A DNA stretch of 64,000 bases from Prochlorococcus sp. AG-402-K21 (GTDB lineage: Bacteria; Cyanobacteriota; Cyanobacteriia; PCC-6307; Cyanobiaceae): assembly GCA_003216775.1 (NCBI GenBank), contig QCII01000002.1, forward strand, positions 109,493 through 173,492, read 5' to 3'. The position numbers were made by a program, and so were the translations under genes. The notes below the pieces were generated by a model. It saw nothing but the letters and a program-made list of their open reading frames with translations. It was not told where the DNA came from and made no database searches. Of the stretch, positions 1-9,496 are shown in pieces. How positions within the stretch are numbered: the stretch's first letter is position 1; each line of letters begins with the position of its first letter.

Positions 1-61
1 CATTGATAAAGAGGGAGTTAAGAAAAGACGATTGAAGAAAACTGGTGAAGTAATTGATTAA
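1..61 (+). CDS. rplX: 50S ribosomal protein L24, C-terminal end (partial)
   Basis: The window opens inside a gene. The frame starting at base 2 reads IDKEGVKKRRLKKTGEVID and stops at TAA 59-61. This basic tail and its place immediately before rplE fit the C-terminus of ribosomal protein L24, which precedes L5 in the spc operon. Only 19 residues are visible, so the call rests mainly on gene order. Confidence 0.8.
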   Translation, partial: IDKEGVKKRRLKKTGEVID

Positions 62-134
62 TTTTTCATCAGAAACTAGATTTAAACTTTTTTTAATTTA
101 TCAATTCTGACAAAGACCAGAATTAACAAAAATT

Positions 135-674
135 ATGACTCTAAAAAATCGCTACAAAGAAACAATTAGACCAAAACTTCTAAAAGATCTTGGTCTTAAA
201 AATATTCATCAAGTCCCTAAAGTTGTCAAAGTCAACGTCAATAGAGGTCTTGGTGAAGCCGCTTCAAATTCAAAAGCTCTAGAAGCTTCTTTAAACGAAA
301 TGGCAACAATTACAGGACAAAAAGCCTTAGTAACAAGGGCTAAAAAAGCTATTGCGGGTTTTAAAATTCGTGAAGGCATGCCGATTGGTTGTACTGTAAC
401 TTTGAGGGGAGACAGGATGTATTCCTTTTTAGAGAGATTTATAAATCTAGCTCTACCAAGAATAAGAGACTTTAGAGGGGTTAATCCAAAAAGTTTCGAT
501 GGGAGAGGAAATTATACCCTTGGAGTTAAAGAACAATTGATTTTTCCTGAAATCTCTTTTGATAAAATAGATTCAATAAGAGGCATGGATATAACGATTG
601 TTACTAGTGCAAGATCAGATCAAGAAGGTAAAGCTCTTTTACAAGAGTTAGGTATGCCTTTTAGTAAGAATTAA
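135..674 (+). CDS. rplE: 50S ribosomal protein L5
   Basis: This is a 179-residue protein, the usual bacterial L5 length. L5 binds 5S rRNA in the central protuberance of the large subunit and contacts the P-site tRNA. The family core is visible: [11 protein letters not shown] near the start, the [20 protein letters not shown] segment in the first half, and the [11 protein letters not shown] and [11 protein letters not shown] segments in the second half. It lies 73 bases after rplX and 9 bases before rpsH. Many bacteria place rpsN (S14) between L5 and S8; there is no room for it here. Confidence 0.98.
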   Translation: MTLKNRYKETIRPKLLKDLGLKNIHQVPKVVKVNVNRGLGEAASNSKALEASLNEMATITGQKALVTRAKKAIAGFKIREGMPIGCTVTLRGDRMYSFLERFINLALPRIRDFRGVNPKSFDGRGNYTLGVKEQLIFPEISFDKIDSIRGMDITIVTSARSDQEGKALLQELGMPFSKN

Positions 675-683
675 ATTAAAACT

Positions 684-1085
684 ATGTCAAATCACGATCC
701 TATTTCAGATATGCTTACTCGCATTAGAAATGCGAGTCAAAAAAAGCATATGACAACAACAATCCCAAGTTCAAAAATGTCCTTAAGTATTGCCAAAGTG
801 CTTCAAAAAGAGGGTTTCATTTCTGATATTAATGAGGAAGGTGAAGGTTATAAATCACAAATAGTACTTGGTCTCAAATATAGTGGTAAAAATAAATTCC
901 CTACTATACGTTCTATGCAAAGAGTTAGTAAACCTGGCTTGAGAATTTATAAGAATACTAAAGGTTTACCAAAAGTTCTTGGAGGCCTAGGAGTTGCCAT
1001 TATCTCGACTTCTAAAGGTGTAATGAGCGATCGTGATGCCAGGAAGCAAGGAGTCGGTGGCGAAATCCTTTGCTATGTTTATTAA
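684..1085 (+). CDS. rpsH: 30S ribosomal protein S8
   Basis: This 133-residue protein matches S8, a primary 16S rRNA binder that organises the platform of the small subunit and can act as a translational repressor of the spc operon in enterobacteria. The N-terminus [13 protein letters not shown] and the C-terminus [16 protein letters not shown] with a final CYVY are family signatures. The gene sits between rplE and rplF with 9- and 12-base gaps, consistent with one transcript. Confidence 0.98.
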   Translation: MSNHDPISDMLTRIRNASQKKHMTTTIPSSKMSLSIAKVLQKEGFISDINEEGEGYKSQIVLGLKYSGKNKFPTIRSMQRVSKPGLRIYKNTKGLPKVLGGLGVAIISTSKGVMSDRDARKQGVGGEILCYVY

Positions 1086-1097
1086 GGAGAATTAATC

Positions 1098-1637
1098 ATG
1101 TCAAGAATCGGTAAAACGCCAGTACTTATTCCAGAGAAAGTTTCAGTTGATTTTGATGGATTAATGGTTATAGTTAAAGGCCCAAAGGGTGAATTAAAAC
1201 GACTTATGCCTGAAGGTGTTAGTTTTGATAAAAAGGATAATGCTGTTATTGTAAGCCCTACTACAACAAAAATACATTCACGTCAAAGACATGGTTTATG
1301 TAGAGCCTTAATTGCAAATATGGTGGAAGGGGTTAGCCAAGGTTTTTCAAAAAAACTTGAAATAGTAGGTGTTGGATCTAGAGCACAAGTAAAAGGAAAA
1401 AATCTAATTGTGAGTGCAGGATATAGTCACCCAGTAGAAATGATCCCCCCCGATGGTATAACATACAAGGTTGAAAGTAATACAAACGTTACTGTATCTG
1501 GAATTGATAAGGAAATTGTTGGCAATGAAGCAGCAAAAATCAGATCAATTAGACCTCCAGAGCCTTATAAAGGAAAAGGAATTAAATACCAAGATGAGAG
1601 AATTCTCAGAAAAGCTGGTAAATCTGGCAAAAAATAA
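1098..1637 (+). CDS. rplF: 50S ribosomal protein L6
   Basis: This is 179 residues, the normal length of L6, a two-domain protein near the sarcin-ricin loop of the large subunit. The N-terminus [12 protein letters not shown] and the C-terminal [16 protein letters not shown] segment are diagnostic. An AAGGAGA sequence lies just before the ATG, one of the clearer Shine-Dalgarno sites in this cluster. It is spaced 12 bases from rpsH and 15 from rplR. Confidence 0.98.
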   Translation: MSRIGKTPVLIPEKVSVDFDGLMVIVKGPKGELKRLMPEGVSFDKKDNAVIVSPTTTKIHSRQRHGLCRALIANMVEGVSQGFSKKLEIVGVGSRAQVKGKNLIVSAGYSHPVEMIPPDGITYKVESNTNVTVSGIDKEIVGNEAAKIRSIRPPEPYKGKGIKYQDERILRKAGKSGKK

Positions 1638-1652
1638 TTCGACTTAAAAACA

Positions 1653-2021
1653 ATGACCAAACTTTCCAGGAAATTACAAACCCAAAAAAGACATAGGAGA
1701 TTAAGAAGATCCTTAATTGGAGATGCAACACGTCCAAGATTGTCTGTTTTTCGCTCTAATAACCATATTTATGCACAGGTTATAGACGATACTTCTCAAA
1801 AAACTATCTGTTCAGCATCAACTGTTGATAAAGAACTCAGAGAAAAATCCGAGAAGTTACCTTCTGATTGTAATTCTTCTTCAACTGTCGGGAAATTACT
1901 AGCAAAGAGAGCAATAAAAAAAGGTATCAAGCAAGTAATTTTTGACCGTGGAGGAAATTTATATCACGGTAGGGTTAAGGCTCTTGCTGACGCTGCTCGT
2001 GAAGCTGGCTTAAAATTCTAA
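1653..2021 (+). CDS. rplR: 50S ribosomal protein L18
   Basis: This 122-residue protein is L18, which binds 5S rRNA together with L5. Family features are the basic N-terminus ([15 protein letters not shown]), [20 protein letters not shown] in the middle, and [26 protein letters not shown] at the end. It lies between rplF and rpsE with 15-base gaps and is probably cotranscribed with them. Confidence 0.98.
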   Translation: MTKLSRKLQTQKRHRRLRRSLIGDATRPRLSVFRSNNHIYAQVIDDTSQKTICSASTVDKELREKSEKLPSDCNSSSTVGKLLAKRAIKKGIKQVIFDRGGNLYHGRVKALADAAREAGLKF

Positions 2022-2036
2022 CTTCAATTTTTTACT

Positions 2037-2660
2037 ATGACTGATACTCCAATTCAACAATCAACTCAATCCAAGACTAATAATGTCTCTAATGCTAACC
2101 CTAGCGAACAAAAAAAGAATAATCGTAATAACGATCGAAAAAGGAATAGAAAAGGTGATTCAAAAAATCTAGAGAGAGATTCTGATTGGCAAGAGAGGGT
2201 AGTTCAAATAAGGCGTGTATCTAAAACAGTTAAAGGCGGAAAAAAAATGAGTTTTAGAGCCATAGTTGTTGTTGGTAATGAGAAAGGCCAAGTTGGAGTT
2301 GGAGTTGGTAAAGCTGGAGATGTCATTGGTGCTGTTAGAAAAGGTGTTTCAGATGGTAAAAAGAATCTTGTCAGGGTTCCTTTGACCCCAAATAATTCAA
2401 TACCAACTTTATCTAAAGGTAGAAATGGCGCTGCTAATGTACTCATTAGGCCAGCAGCTCCAGGTACAGGTGTAATTGCTGGTGGTTCAATTAGAACAGT
2501 TTTAGAATTAGCGGGCATAAAAAATGTCTTAGCTAAAAGATTGGGTAGTAAAACACCTTTGAATAATGCAAGAGCTGCTATGGTAGCTCTTGCTCAATTA
2601 AGAACACACAAATCTGCCTCTAGGGAGAGAGGCATCTCTCTTGAACAGCTCTATTCTTAA
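2037..2660 (+). CDS. rpsE: 30S ribosomal protein S5 with N-terminal extension
   Basis: This 207-residue protein is S5, which shapes the mRNA entry channel and affects decoding fidelity. The conserved part starts near residue 50 ([26 protein letters not shown]), followed by the glycine-rich [17 protein letters not shown] loop. The first 49 residues are an Asn-, Lys- and Arg-rich low-complexity extension that makes the protein longer than the roughly 165 residues of E. coli. The next gene is rplO; rpmD (L30), which lies here in many bacteria, is absent. Confidence 0.97.
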   Translation: MTDTPIQQSTQSKTNNVSNANPSEQKKNNRNNDRKRNRKGDSKNLERDSDWQERVVQIRRVSKTVKGGKKMSFRAIVVVGNEKGQVGVGVGKAGDVIGAVRKGVSDGKKNLVRVPLTPNNSIPTLSKGRNGAANVLIRPAAPGTGVIAGGSIRTVLELAGIKNVLAKRLGSKTPLNNARAAMVALAQLRTHKSASRERGISLEQLYS

Positions 2661-2664
2661 AATT

Positions 2665-3123
2665 ATGACTTCATTACTAAATACACTTAAATCAAACTTT
2701 GGCTCTAGAAAGAAAAAATTAAGAAAGGGTAGAGGAATTGCTGCAGGTCAGGGCGCTTCATGTGGTTTTGGAATGAGAGGCCAAAAGTCACGTTCTGGTA
2801 GACCTACTCGCCCAGGTTTTGAAGGTGGACAAATGCCTTTGTATAGAAGAGTTCCAAAATTAAAGCACTTTGAAATAATTAATCAAAAGAACTTTTCCAT
2901 AATTAATTTAGATAAATTAAATGATTTTAATGATAATGATACTGTTAACATAGACTCACTGGTTAAAAAAGGATTAATCTTTAAGCCAAAATTTCCTTTG
3001 AAAGTTCTTGGTAAGGGAGAAATAAATGTCAAATTAACAGTCCAAGCTAATGCATTCACAAAAGCTGCAAAACAAAAAATTGAGGACGCTGGTGGATCTT
3101 GCGAGCTTATAAATAATAAATAA
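2665..3123 (+). CDS. rplO: 50S ribosomal protein L15
   Basis: This is L15, 152 residues from the ATG at 2665. An open frame extends upstream to a TTG at 2641 inside rpsE, but family members begin right at the [18 protein letters not shown] segment, so the ATG four bases after the rpsE stop is preferred. The glycine-rich region [20 protein letters not shown] is the L15 signature for 23S rRNA binding. The gene immediately precedes secY, the classic arrangement. Confidence 0.97.
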   Translation: MTSLLNTLKSNFGSRKKKLRKGRGIAAGQGASCGFGMRGQKSRSGRPTRPGFEGGQMPLYRRVPKLKHFEIINQKNFSIINLDKLNDFNDNDTVNIDSLVKKGLIFKPKFPLKVLGKGEINVKLTVQANAFTKAAKQKIEDAGGSCELINNK

Positions 3124-3154
3124 ATTCACTAAAAAGTTTAAGTAAGCTTCTAAA

Positions 3155-4474
3155 ATGTTTGTCAACAAAAGTAGAAATCCTAGCGCTTCTGAAATAATCT
3201 CTCAATTATTTTCAAATAAAGAGCTAAGAAATAGAGTTTTAACAACTTTAAGTCTTCTTCTTTTAGTAAGACTTGGCATATACATTCCAATGCCTGGTAT
3301 TGATAGAGTTGCTTTTAAAAGTTTCATAGATCAAGGTGGCCAATTAATAGGTTTTTTAGATATTTTTACTGGAGGTGGAATTTCAACCCTTGGAATTTTC
3401 GCATTGGGTATACTTCCCTTTATCAATGCATCAATTATTATTCAGCTCCTTACCGCTTCATTGCCTGTTCTTGAAGACTTACAAAAAAATGAGGGAGAAG
3501 CAGGTAGAAGAAAAATAGCCCAAATAACTAGATATGTCTCATTGGGATGGGGGTTTTTGCAAAGTATTATTTTTTCTTTAATTCTTAAACAATACGCAAT
3601 TCAAGGGATTAGTGAAACGACATTTGTCTTGCAAACCTCTATTGCCTTAGTCACTGGCTCAATGTTAGTTATGTGGTTTAGTGAAATTATTACAGAGAAA
3701 GGCATAGGGCAGGGAGCTTCATTAGTAATTTTTTTGAACATTGTTTCGACCTTGCCAAAGGCTCTAAGCTCAACAATTGAAAAAGCACAGACTGGTGATC
3801 GCGGAGATGTTTTAGGTATAGCAGTTTTACTGGGAGTATTTTTACTGACAATTGTTGGCATAATTTTTGTCCAAGAGGGAGCTAGACGAATCCCAATAGT
3901 TAGTGCAAAAAGGCAAATAGGGAATTCAACATTACTTCCTTCAAGGCAGAGTTATTTACCTTTAAAATTAAATGCTGGAGGAGTTATGCCTATCATATTT
4001 GCATCTGCCTTGATTTTTTTACCTATAACTATTGCAAATGTCACGGGCAATCCAGTTTTAATTAAACTCGCGAGTAGTTTAAATCCTGGATCTTCAAATC
4101 CATGGCCTTATGCTCTCACATTCTTTGCCTTAATATTAGGTTTTTCCTATTTTTATGCATCTCTTACTATTAATCCAGTTGACGTGGCGTCAAATCTAAA
4201 GAAAGGAGGAGTAGCAGTGCCTGGAGTTAGGCCAGGTACTAACACAGCAAATTACTTATCAGGAATACAGAATAGGTTGACATTATTAGGGGGATTATTT
4301 TTGGGATCAGTAGCTATAATTCCAGCTGCAGTAGAAAGAGCTACAAATGTGCAGACTTTTCAAGGTTTAGGAGCAACCTCATTACTTATTCTTGTGGGTG
4401 TGGCTATTGATACTGCTAAGCAAGTTCAAACTTATGTTATTTCTCAAAGGTATGAAGGTCTAATTAACAATTAA
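3155..4474 (+). CDS. secY: Protein translocase subunit SecY
   Basis: This 439-residue polytopic protein is the channel subunit of the SecYEG translocon. Around ten hydrophobic segments can be picked out. Family signatures include [16 protein letters not shown] near residues 35-50, [20 protein letters not shown] near 92-110, and the cytosolic RRIPI segment. In cyanobacteria one SecY is thought to serve both plasma and thylakoid membranes. The stop codon TAA shares its last base with the ATG of adk, suggesting translational coupling. Confidence 0.98.
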   Translation: MFVNKSRNPSASEIISQLFSNKELRNRVLTTLSLLLLVRLGIYIPMPGIDRVAFKSFIDQGGQLIGFLDIFTGGGISTLGIFALGILPFINASIIIQLLTASLPVLEDLQKNEGEAGRRKIAQITRYVSLGWGFLQSIIFSLILKQYAIQGISETTFVLQTSIALVTGSMLVMWFSEIITEKGIGQGASLVIFLNIVSTLPKALSSTIEKAQTGDRGDVLGIAVLLGVFLLTIVGIIFVQEGARRIPIVSAKRQIGNSTLLPSRQSYLPLKLNAGGVMPIIFASALIFLPITIANVTGNPVLIKLASSLNPGSSNPWPYALTFFALILGFSYFYASLTINPVDVASNLKKGGVAVPGVRPGTNTANYLSGIQNRLTLLGGLFLGSVAIIPAAVERATNVQTFQGLGATSLLILVGVAIDTAKQVQTYVISQRYEGLINN

Positions 4475-5022
4475 TGAAAAAATACTTACTATTTTTAGGT
4501 GCCCCTGGAGCAGGTAAAGGGACTCAGGCGGAATTACTAAGTAAAACCAATTCTTATTTGCATCTTTCTACAGGTGAATTATTAAGAAAAGAAATTGAAA
4601 TGAATACTATTCTTGGTAGACAAGTGAAGGATATTATTAATAAAGGAGAACTTGTCAGTGACGAACTTGTATTGAAAATAGTAAGACAAAACTTAGATAA
4701 AGATAATAAAGGATGGATTTTAGACGGCTACCCAAGAAATTTATCTCAAGCAGATTCGTTGAATAAGGTTTTAATGGAAATTAGTCAACCCCTAGAAGTG
4801 GTTTTTTACTTAGATATTCCAGAAGAAGTGCTAGTTAAGCGTTTAATTTTGAGAGGAAGAAAAGATGATACTGAAGAGACTATTAGAACAAGAGTTAATA
4901 TTTATAAAAAAACAACAGAACCACTGATTCAATATTTCAAGGATCTTTCATTGTTAAAGTATATTGATGCAAATAGAGATTTAAAAACTATTTCCTCAGA
5001 TATAATGCAAAAAATGGCTTGA
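4474..5022 (+). CDS. adk: Adenylate kinase (short form)
   Basis: Adenylate kinase converts ATP plus AMP to two ADP. The P-loop [10 protein letters not shown] is at residues 9-18, the AMP-binding region includes STGELLR, and DGYPRN is present. At 182 residues it is the short variant: the LID insertion of long bacterial enzymes (about 214 residues) is missing and the sequence passes straight from LILRGRKDD to TIRTRVNIY. The start overlaps the secY stop by one base. Adk between secY and rpmJ is the normal cyanobacterial order, but the infA gene often found after adk is absent. Confidence 0.97.
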   Translation: MKKYLLFLGAPGAGKGTQAELLSKTNSYLHLSTGELLRKEIEMNTILGRQVKDIINKGELVSDELVLKIVRQNLDKDNKGWILDGYPRNLSQADSLNKVLMEISQPLEVVFYLDIPEEVLVKRLILRGRKDDTEETIRTRVNIYKKTTEPLIQYFKDLSLLKYIDANRDLKTISSDIMQKMA

Positions 5023-5068
5023 TGATGATGTAGAATATAGTATTAATGTTTTAATTGTAAAACCCCCC

Positions 5069-5185
5069 ATGAAGGTAAGATCCTCAGTCAAAAAAATCAG
5101 TCCTGACGATCAGATCGTGAGGAGAAGAGGTAAAATCTATGTTATAAACAAGAAAAGACCTCGCAATAAACAGCGTCAGGGTTAA
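5069..5185 (+). CDS. rpmJ: 50S ribosomal protein L36 (zinc-free form)
   Basis: A 38-codon frame begins [20 protein letters not shown] and ends [11 protein letters not shown], matching L36 along its whole length. The four zinc ligands of the C+ type (two Cys of CxxC, a third Cys and a His) are replaced: SPDD stands where CxxC is expected, and Asn stands at the other two positions. This is therefore a zinc-independent L36. No clear Shine-Dalgarno is seen; a run of C precedes the ATG. It sits 46 bases after adk and 41 before rpsM. Confidence 0.95.
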   Translation: MKVRSSVKKISPDDQIVRRRGKIYVINKKRPRNKQRQG

Positions 5186-5226
5186 ATTTTAACTCTTTAA
5201 TTCAAACTTTTACTTACTCAAAACAC

Positions 5227-5592
5227 GTGGCCAGGATTGCAGGAATTGACATACCTCGCGAAAAGCGAGTTGAAATTGCACTTACATACGTTTATGGAAT
5301 TGGTTTAACAAGATCAAAACTTATTCTTGCTAATACGGGTGTAAACCCAGATATTCGTGTTAAAGATCTTTCAGATTCTGATGTGCAAAAACTTAGAGCT
5401 GCTTCGGAGGAATTCAATTTAGAAGGAGATTTGAGAAGAAAAGAGGGAATGGCCTTGAAACGTTTACAAGACATAGGGTGTCTGAGAGGAAGAAGGCATA
5501 GAATGAGTCTTCCAGTAAGAGGTCAAAGAACAAGAACTAATGCAAGAACAAGACGTGGTTCAAGAAAAACAGTTGCTGGAAGAAAAAAATAA
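5227..5592 (+). CDS. rpsM: 30S ribosomal protein S13
   Basis: This 121-residue protein is S13, which contacts 23S rRNA and P-site tRNA at the head of the small subunit. The start is GTG, giving [22 protein letters not shown], the universal family N-terminus. The C-terminus [24 protein letters not shown] is the basic tail that reaches the decoding centre. It heads the alpha-operon part of the cluster: rpsM, rpsK, rpoA, rplQ. Confidence 0.98.
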   Translation: MARIAGIDIPREKRVEIALTYVYGIGLTRSKLILANTGVNPDIRVKDLSDSDVQKLRAASEEFNLEGDLRRKEGMALKRLQDIGCLRGRRHRMSLPVRGQRTRTNARTRRGSRKTVAGRKK

Positions 5593-5636
5593 CTAAATAA
5601 ATCTATTCACAATTACCAGTATTAAATTTAATTATC

Positions 5637-6029
5637 ATGGCAGCTACAGTTAAAAAAACAGGTTCAAAAAAATCCAAACGTAATGTACCTAATGGTGTGG
5701 TACATATTCAAAGCACATTTAATAACACTATTGTTTCAATTACTGATACTTCGGGCCATGTAATTTCATGGTCATCTGCAGGAGCAAGTGGATTTAAAGG
5801 AGCTCGGAAAGGTACGCCATTTGCTGCTCAAACAGCAGCAGAAGCCGCAGCCAAGAGAGCACTTGATCAGGGCATGAGACAAATAGAAGTATTAGTTAGA
5901 GGGCCAGGCTCAGGTAGGGAAATGGCCATAAGAGCTTTACAAGTGGCCGGTTTAGAAATAACTCTAATAAGAGACGTCACTCCATTACCTCATAATGGAT
6001 GTAGAAGACCTAAACGGAGACGCGTCTAA
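5637..6029 (+). CDS. rpsK: 30S ribosomal protein S11
   Basis: This 130-residue protein is S11, located on the platform near the mRNA exit site. The signature [18 protein letters not shown] and the C-terminal [19 protein letters not shown] are plainly visible. A 44-base gap separates it from rpsM and a 50-base gap from rpoA. Confidence 0.98.
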   Translation: MAATVKKTGSKKSKRNVPNGVVHIQSTFNNTIVSITDTSGHVISWSSAGASGFKGARKGTPFAAQTAAEAAAKRALDQGMRQIEVLVRGPGSGREMAIRALQVAGLEITLIRDVTPLPHNGCRRPKRRRV

Positions 6030-6079
6030 GTCTTAACCATTCTCTAATCCTCCTAAAAACTTTTAACCTCATTTTTTCC

Positions 6080-7018
6080 GTGTTGCAATACCAGATTGAC
6101 AGAATCGACCATCAAATAGCAGATGATCGCTCCCAAACAGGAACTTTTTTAATTGGCCCTCTTGAAAGAGGACAAGCTACTACTTTGGGTAATTCGCTTA
6201 GAAGAGTCCTTATGGGAGGGCTTGAAGGAAGCGCAGTAACTGCCGTCAGAATAGCAGGCATTAATCACGAATATGCAACTATTCCTGGTGTAAGAGAAGA
6301 CGTTTTAGATATCCTTCTCAATTGTAAGCAGCTATCAATTAATAGTTCTAATCCAGAGGTAGAAATTGGTAGGTTAGTAGCAAGCGGTCCAATGGAAGTT
6401 AAGGCAAATGATATTCAGTTCTCATCTCAAGTTGAAATTGTTGATGGTGAAAAACCGATTGCAACTATTCAGGAAGGCCATCACTTAGAGTTAGAAATAC
6501 ATGTTGAAAGAGGGGTGGGATATAGGCCAGTCGATCGTAAGAATGAAGAAACAACTGCTATTGATTTACTTCAAATAGATGCAGTATTTATGCCAGTAAA
6601 AAGGGTGAATTTTACGATTGATGAAACTGCCGTAGCAGAGGGTGGAACAGGCAGAGAAAGATTAAAAATGGAAGTAGTTACAGATGGCTCAACAAGTCCT
6701 GATGATGCAATCGCAGAAGCTGCAAACCAGTTAATAGAACTCTTTCAACCTCTAGCTACTGTTACAATGGTAGAGGAAATTCCTGAAGAACCAGAACCAT
6801 CTCCTGAAGCTCAAATTCCTTTGGAAGAACTAAACTTGTCCGTTAGAGCATATAATTGTTTAAAAAGGGCGCAAGTTAACTCAGTTTCGGATTTAATGGG
6901 CTTTAGCTATGAAGATCTTCTTGAAATTAAGAACTTTGGCTCCAAATCTGCAGATGAGGTTATTGAAGCTCTTGAGAGGATAGGAATTTCTATTCCACAG
7001 AGTAGAACTTCTGTTTAA
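6080..7018 (+). CDS. rpoA: RNA polymerase alpha subunit
   Basis: This 312-residue alpha subunit nucleates assembly of RNA polymerase. The start is GTG followed by TTG, giving [11 protein letters not shown]. The N-terminal dimerisation domain includes [20 protein letters not shown] (residues about 26-45). After an acidic, Pro-rich linker ([14 protein letters not shown]), the C-terminal domain that contacts UP elements and activators shows [19 protein letters not shown] and [15 protein letters not shown]. It is flanked by rpsK and rplQ, the standard order. Confidence 0.98.
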   Translation: MLQYQIDRIDHQIADDRSQTGTFLIGPLERGQATTLGNSLRRVLMGGLEGSAVTAVRIAGINHEYATIPGVREDVLDILLNCKQLSINSSNPEVEIGRLVASGPMEVKANDIQFSSQVEIVDGEKPIATIQEGHHLELEIHVERGVGYRPVDRKNEETTAIDLLQIDAVFMPVKRVNFTIDETAVAEGGTGRERLKMEVVTDGSTSPDDAIAEAANQLIELFQPLATVTMVEEIPEEPEPSPEAQIPLEELNLSVRAYNCLKRAQVNSVSDLMGFSYEDLLEIKNFGSKSADEVIEALERIGISIPQSRTSV

Positions 7019-7032
7019 CAATTTTTAAGATT

Positions 7033-7383
7033 ATGAGACACCAACTTAGAATTCCATTATTAAGTAAGCCTGCTGACCAGAGGAAAGCACTTTTGAGGGG
7101 TTTGACCACTCAATTAATTAAAGAAGGTAGAGTAACAACAACAAAAGCCAGAGCAAAAGCTTTAAGAAACGAAGCTGAGAGGATGATTTCACTCGCTAAA
7201 GAAGGAACTTTAGCCTCTAGAAGAAGGGCTATTGGATATATTTACGATAAGAAATTAGTTCATTCATTATTTGAAAAAGCAAATGAAAGATATGGTGATA
7301 GAAAAGGTGGTTATACACGAATAGTAAGAACCGTCGCTAGAAAGGGTGACAACGCTCAGATGGCTATTATTGAACTTGTTTAA
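7033..7383 (+). CDS. rplQ: 50S ribosomal protein L17
   Basis: This 116-residue protein is L17, located near the polypeptide exit tunnel. [20 protein letters not shown] and [25 protein letters not shown] are family signatures. It starts 14 bases after rpoA and is probably the last gene of the alpha operon proper before truA. Confidence 0.98.
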   Translation: MRHQLRIPLLSKPADQRKALLRGLTTQLIKEGRVTTTKARAKALRNEAERMISLAKEGTLASRRRAIGYIYDKKLVHSLFEKANERYGDRKGGYTRIVRTVARKGDNAQMAIIELV

Positions 7384-7420
7384 TTGTGATATTTAAGGTT
7401 TTTACTAGAAAATATAACTT

Positions 7421-8227
7421 TTGAAAAGGGTAGCTTTAATAGTCCAATATGATGGTTCAAATTATTCAGGTTGGCAAAGACAAAAAAATGCGAAGACAGT
7501 TCAAGAAATTCTTGAGACAGCCCTTTTAAAAATTAATCATAACTACGTAAAAACTTTTGCTGCAGGAAGAACTGATGCTGGAGTTCATGCTTCAGGTCAA
7601 GTAGTCCACTTTGATATTGATTGTGTTATTCCAGGAAATCGTTATGCAGATGTACTGAATAATCTTTTACCCTCATCAATTAGAATCTTGGAATCGGTTG
7701 AGGTTGAAGATAGTTGGCATGCATGCTATTCAGCAATGTATAGACATTATCGATATGTCATTAATAATAGTAAATTTACTAATTTGTTTATAAATAATTG
7801 GGCATGGCATAGATATCAAAAAGTGTTAGATGAAGTTTTAATGTCTAATGTGTTAAAAAAAATGGAGGGAGAACATGATTTTTTTGCCTTTCAGAAAAGT
7901 GGAAGTAATAGGTCAACCTCTATTACAAAAATAAGAAATATAGATATAAAAAGAGTAGAAGAATTGATTTTAGTTGATGTTAAAGCTACTGGTTTTCTTT
8001 ATGGAATGGTTCGTTCAATTGTTGGACAATTGGTTCTAGTTGGAGAAAAAAAAATATCGCCTGATACTTTTACAGATAGATGGATAAACAAAAAGAAAAG
8101 TGATGTTAAAGAATCTGCTCCAGCTAAAGGTTTATGTTTTGTTAATGCTGTTTATGAAGAAAATGTTTTTAAAAAGATTAATAAAAACGATTTTTTCCCA
8201 GTATTTTTAATTCAGGGTTTCTCTTAA
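7421..8227 (+). CDS. truA: tRNA pseudouridine(38-40) synthase
   Basis: TruA isomerises uridines 38-40 in the anticodon arm of many tRNAs. The 268-residue protein has the catalytic Asp in AGRTDAGVHASG (D52). The start is a TTG that gives MKRVALIVQYDGSNYSGWQRQ, which matches the family N-terminus. In many cyanobacteria and other bacteria truA lies between rplQ and rplM, as here. The 115-base gap that follows contains a plausible promoter for rplM. Confidence 0.96.
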   Translation: MKRVALIVQYDGSNYSGWQRQKNAKTVQEILETALLKINHNYVKTFAAGRTDAGVHASGQVVHFDIDCVIPGNRYADVLNNLLPSSIRILESVEVEDSWHACYSAMYRHYRYVINNSKFTNLFINNWAWHRYQKVLDEVLMSNVLKKMEGEHDFFAFQKSGSNRSTSITKIRNIDIKRVEELILVDVKATGFLYGMVRSIVGQLVLVGEKKISPDTFTDRWINKKKSDVKESAPAKGLCFVNAVYEENVFKKINKNDFFPVFLIQGFS

Positions 8228-8272
8228 TTAAATTTAATAAGAGCAGGTTTTTGTGTAAATACTCCAAAATCA

Positions 8273-8302
8273 TTGTTTAATACTCCTTCAATAAGGTAGA
8301 AT
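8273..8302 (+). promoter_or_regulatory. Candidate promoter for rplM-rpsI-rpmE
   Basis: In the 115-base gap between truA and rplM, TTGTTT (8273-8278) is followed after 18 bases by TAGAAT (8297-8302). This resembles a bacterial -35/-10 pair and would start transcription about 35 bases before rplM. It is a sequence match in an AT-rich background only. Confidence 0.3.
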
Positions 8303-8342
8303 TTAGAATTAAATTTAAATTTATCTTTAATAAATTTGATAA

Positions 8343-8774
8343 ATGAATAAAACAATTACTCCATCTCTAGAAACTATCGAAAGAAATTGGTTTTTAGTTG
8401 ATGCGCAAGATAAGACACTTGGGAGACTTGCTACAGAAATTGCAACTGTATTAAGAGGTAAAAATAAACCAACATTTACTCCACATTTAGATACTGGTGA
8501 TTTTGTTATTGTTGTAAATGCCGAAAAAGTTGAAGTGACAGGTAAAAAAGCTTCGCAAAAGTTATATAGAAGACATTCAGGTAGACCAGGAGGAATGAAA
8601 ATTGAAAAATTTGAGTCCCTTCAAGAAAGAATTCCTGAAAGAATCATTGAGCAAGCTGTTAAGGGGATGCTTCCTCATAACTCTTTAGGAAGACAGCAAT
8701 TTAAAAAACTAAAAGTTTATAAAGGTGCTGATCATCCTCACGCTGCCCAGAATCCTGTATTATTAAATAGTTAA
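8343..8774 (+). CDS. rplM: 50S ribosomal protein L13
   Basis: This 143-residue protein is L13, an early assembly protein of the large subunit. Signatures are [21 protein letters not shown] near the start, [19 protein letters not shown], and the [22 protein letters not shown] segment. It is followed after 9 bases by rpsI, the near-universal partner. Confidence 0.98.
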   Translation: MNKTITPSLETIERNWFLVDAQDKTLGRLATEIATVLRGKNKPTFTPHLDTGDFVIVVNAEKVEVTGKKASQKLYRRHSGRPGGMKIEKFESLQERIPERIIEQAVKGMLPHNSLGRQQFKKLKVYKGADHPHAAQNPVLLNS

Positions 8775-8783
8775 TTTAACAAT

Positions 8784-9194
8784 ATGAATAGTCAAATAAA
8801 AAACAAAGCTGTTTATTGGGGAACTGGAAGAAGGAAAACTTCAGTTGCAAGAGTTCGATTGATTCCAGGTAATGGGCAAATCAAAATAAATGGTCGTTCT
8901 GGTGATGATTACTTAAACTTCAATCCTCTCCACTTAAATTCAGTAAAAGCTCCCTTGCAAACTTTAGGTCTTGAAAATTCGTATGATATTTTAGTAAATG
9001 TTTTTGGGGGTGGTTTAACTGGTCAAGCAGGTGCTATTAAACAAGGAGCAGCTAGAGCACTTTGCGAACTATCACTTGATAATAGGAAACCACTAAAAAC
9101 TGAAGGCCATCTTAGTAGAGACCCTAGGGCAAAGGAAAGAAGAAAATATGGTCTTAAAAAAGCGAGAAAGGCTCCACAATTTTCTAAACGTTAA
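8784..9194 (+). CDS. rpsI: 30S ribosomal protein S9
   Basis: This 136-residue protein is S9, whose C-terminal tail touches P-site t[20 protein letters not shown] at the start and the conserved end [25 protein letters not shown] identify it. It follows rplM by 9 bases and precedes rpmE by 13. Confidence 0.98.
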   Translation: MNSQIKNKAVYWGTGRRKTSVARVRLIPGNGQIKINGRSGDDYLNFNPLHLNSVKAPLQTLGLENSYDILVNVFGGGLTGQAGAIKQGAARALCELSLDNRKPLKTEGHLSRDPRAKERRKYGLKKARKAPQFSKR

Positions 9195-9207
9195 AGGATT
9201 TTTTATT

Positions 9208-9468
9208 ATGCCAAAATCAGAAATACACCCAAAATGGTATCCAGATGCAAAAGTTATTTGTAATGGAGAAGTTGTAATGACTACAGGCTCAACTCAGCCT
9301 GAATTACATGTTGATGTTTGGAGTGGAAACCACCCTTACTTTACGGGAACTCAAAAAATCCTTGATACAGAAGGTAGAGTTGATAGGTTTATGAAAAAAT
9401 ATGGAATGGGTTCAGCTAATTCAGCTACATCAAAAGAGCAAAAAGAAGAAAAAGATACTACTAAATAA
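9208..9468 (+). CDS. rpmE: 50S ribosomal protein L31 (zinc-free form)
   Basis: This is L31, 86 residues from the ATG at 9208. An in-frame ATG at 9148 lies inside rpsI and would add 20 residues not found in the family. IHPKWYPDAKV and HPYFTGTQKILDTEGRVDRF are L31 signatures. Zinc-binding L31 proteins carry four Cys. Here only one Cys remains (VICNGEVVM), and the CxxC before HPYFTG is WSGN, so it cannot form the zinc site. A charged tail (TSKEQKEEKDTTK) extends it beyond the usual 70 or so residues. Confidence 0.95.
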   Translation: MPKSEIHPKWYPDAKVICNGEVVMTTGSTQPELHVDVWSGNHPYFTGTQKILDTEGRVDRFMKKYGMGSANSATSKEQKEEKDTTK

Positions 9469-9496
9469 AATTTTCAAAAATTAAGCACAATTTCAA

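Noticed and set aside
2641..2664. Upstream TTG start for rplO
   Set aside because: It lies within rpsE and would add eight non-conserved residues; the ATG at 2665 gives the family N-terminus.
9148..9207. Upstream ATG start for rpmE
   Set aside because: It lies inside rpsI; the 20 extra residues are an out-of-frame copy of the S9 tail.
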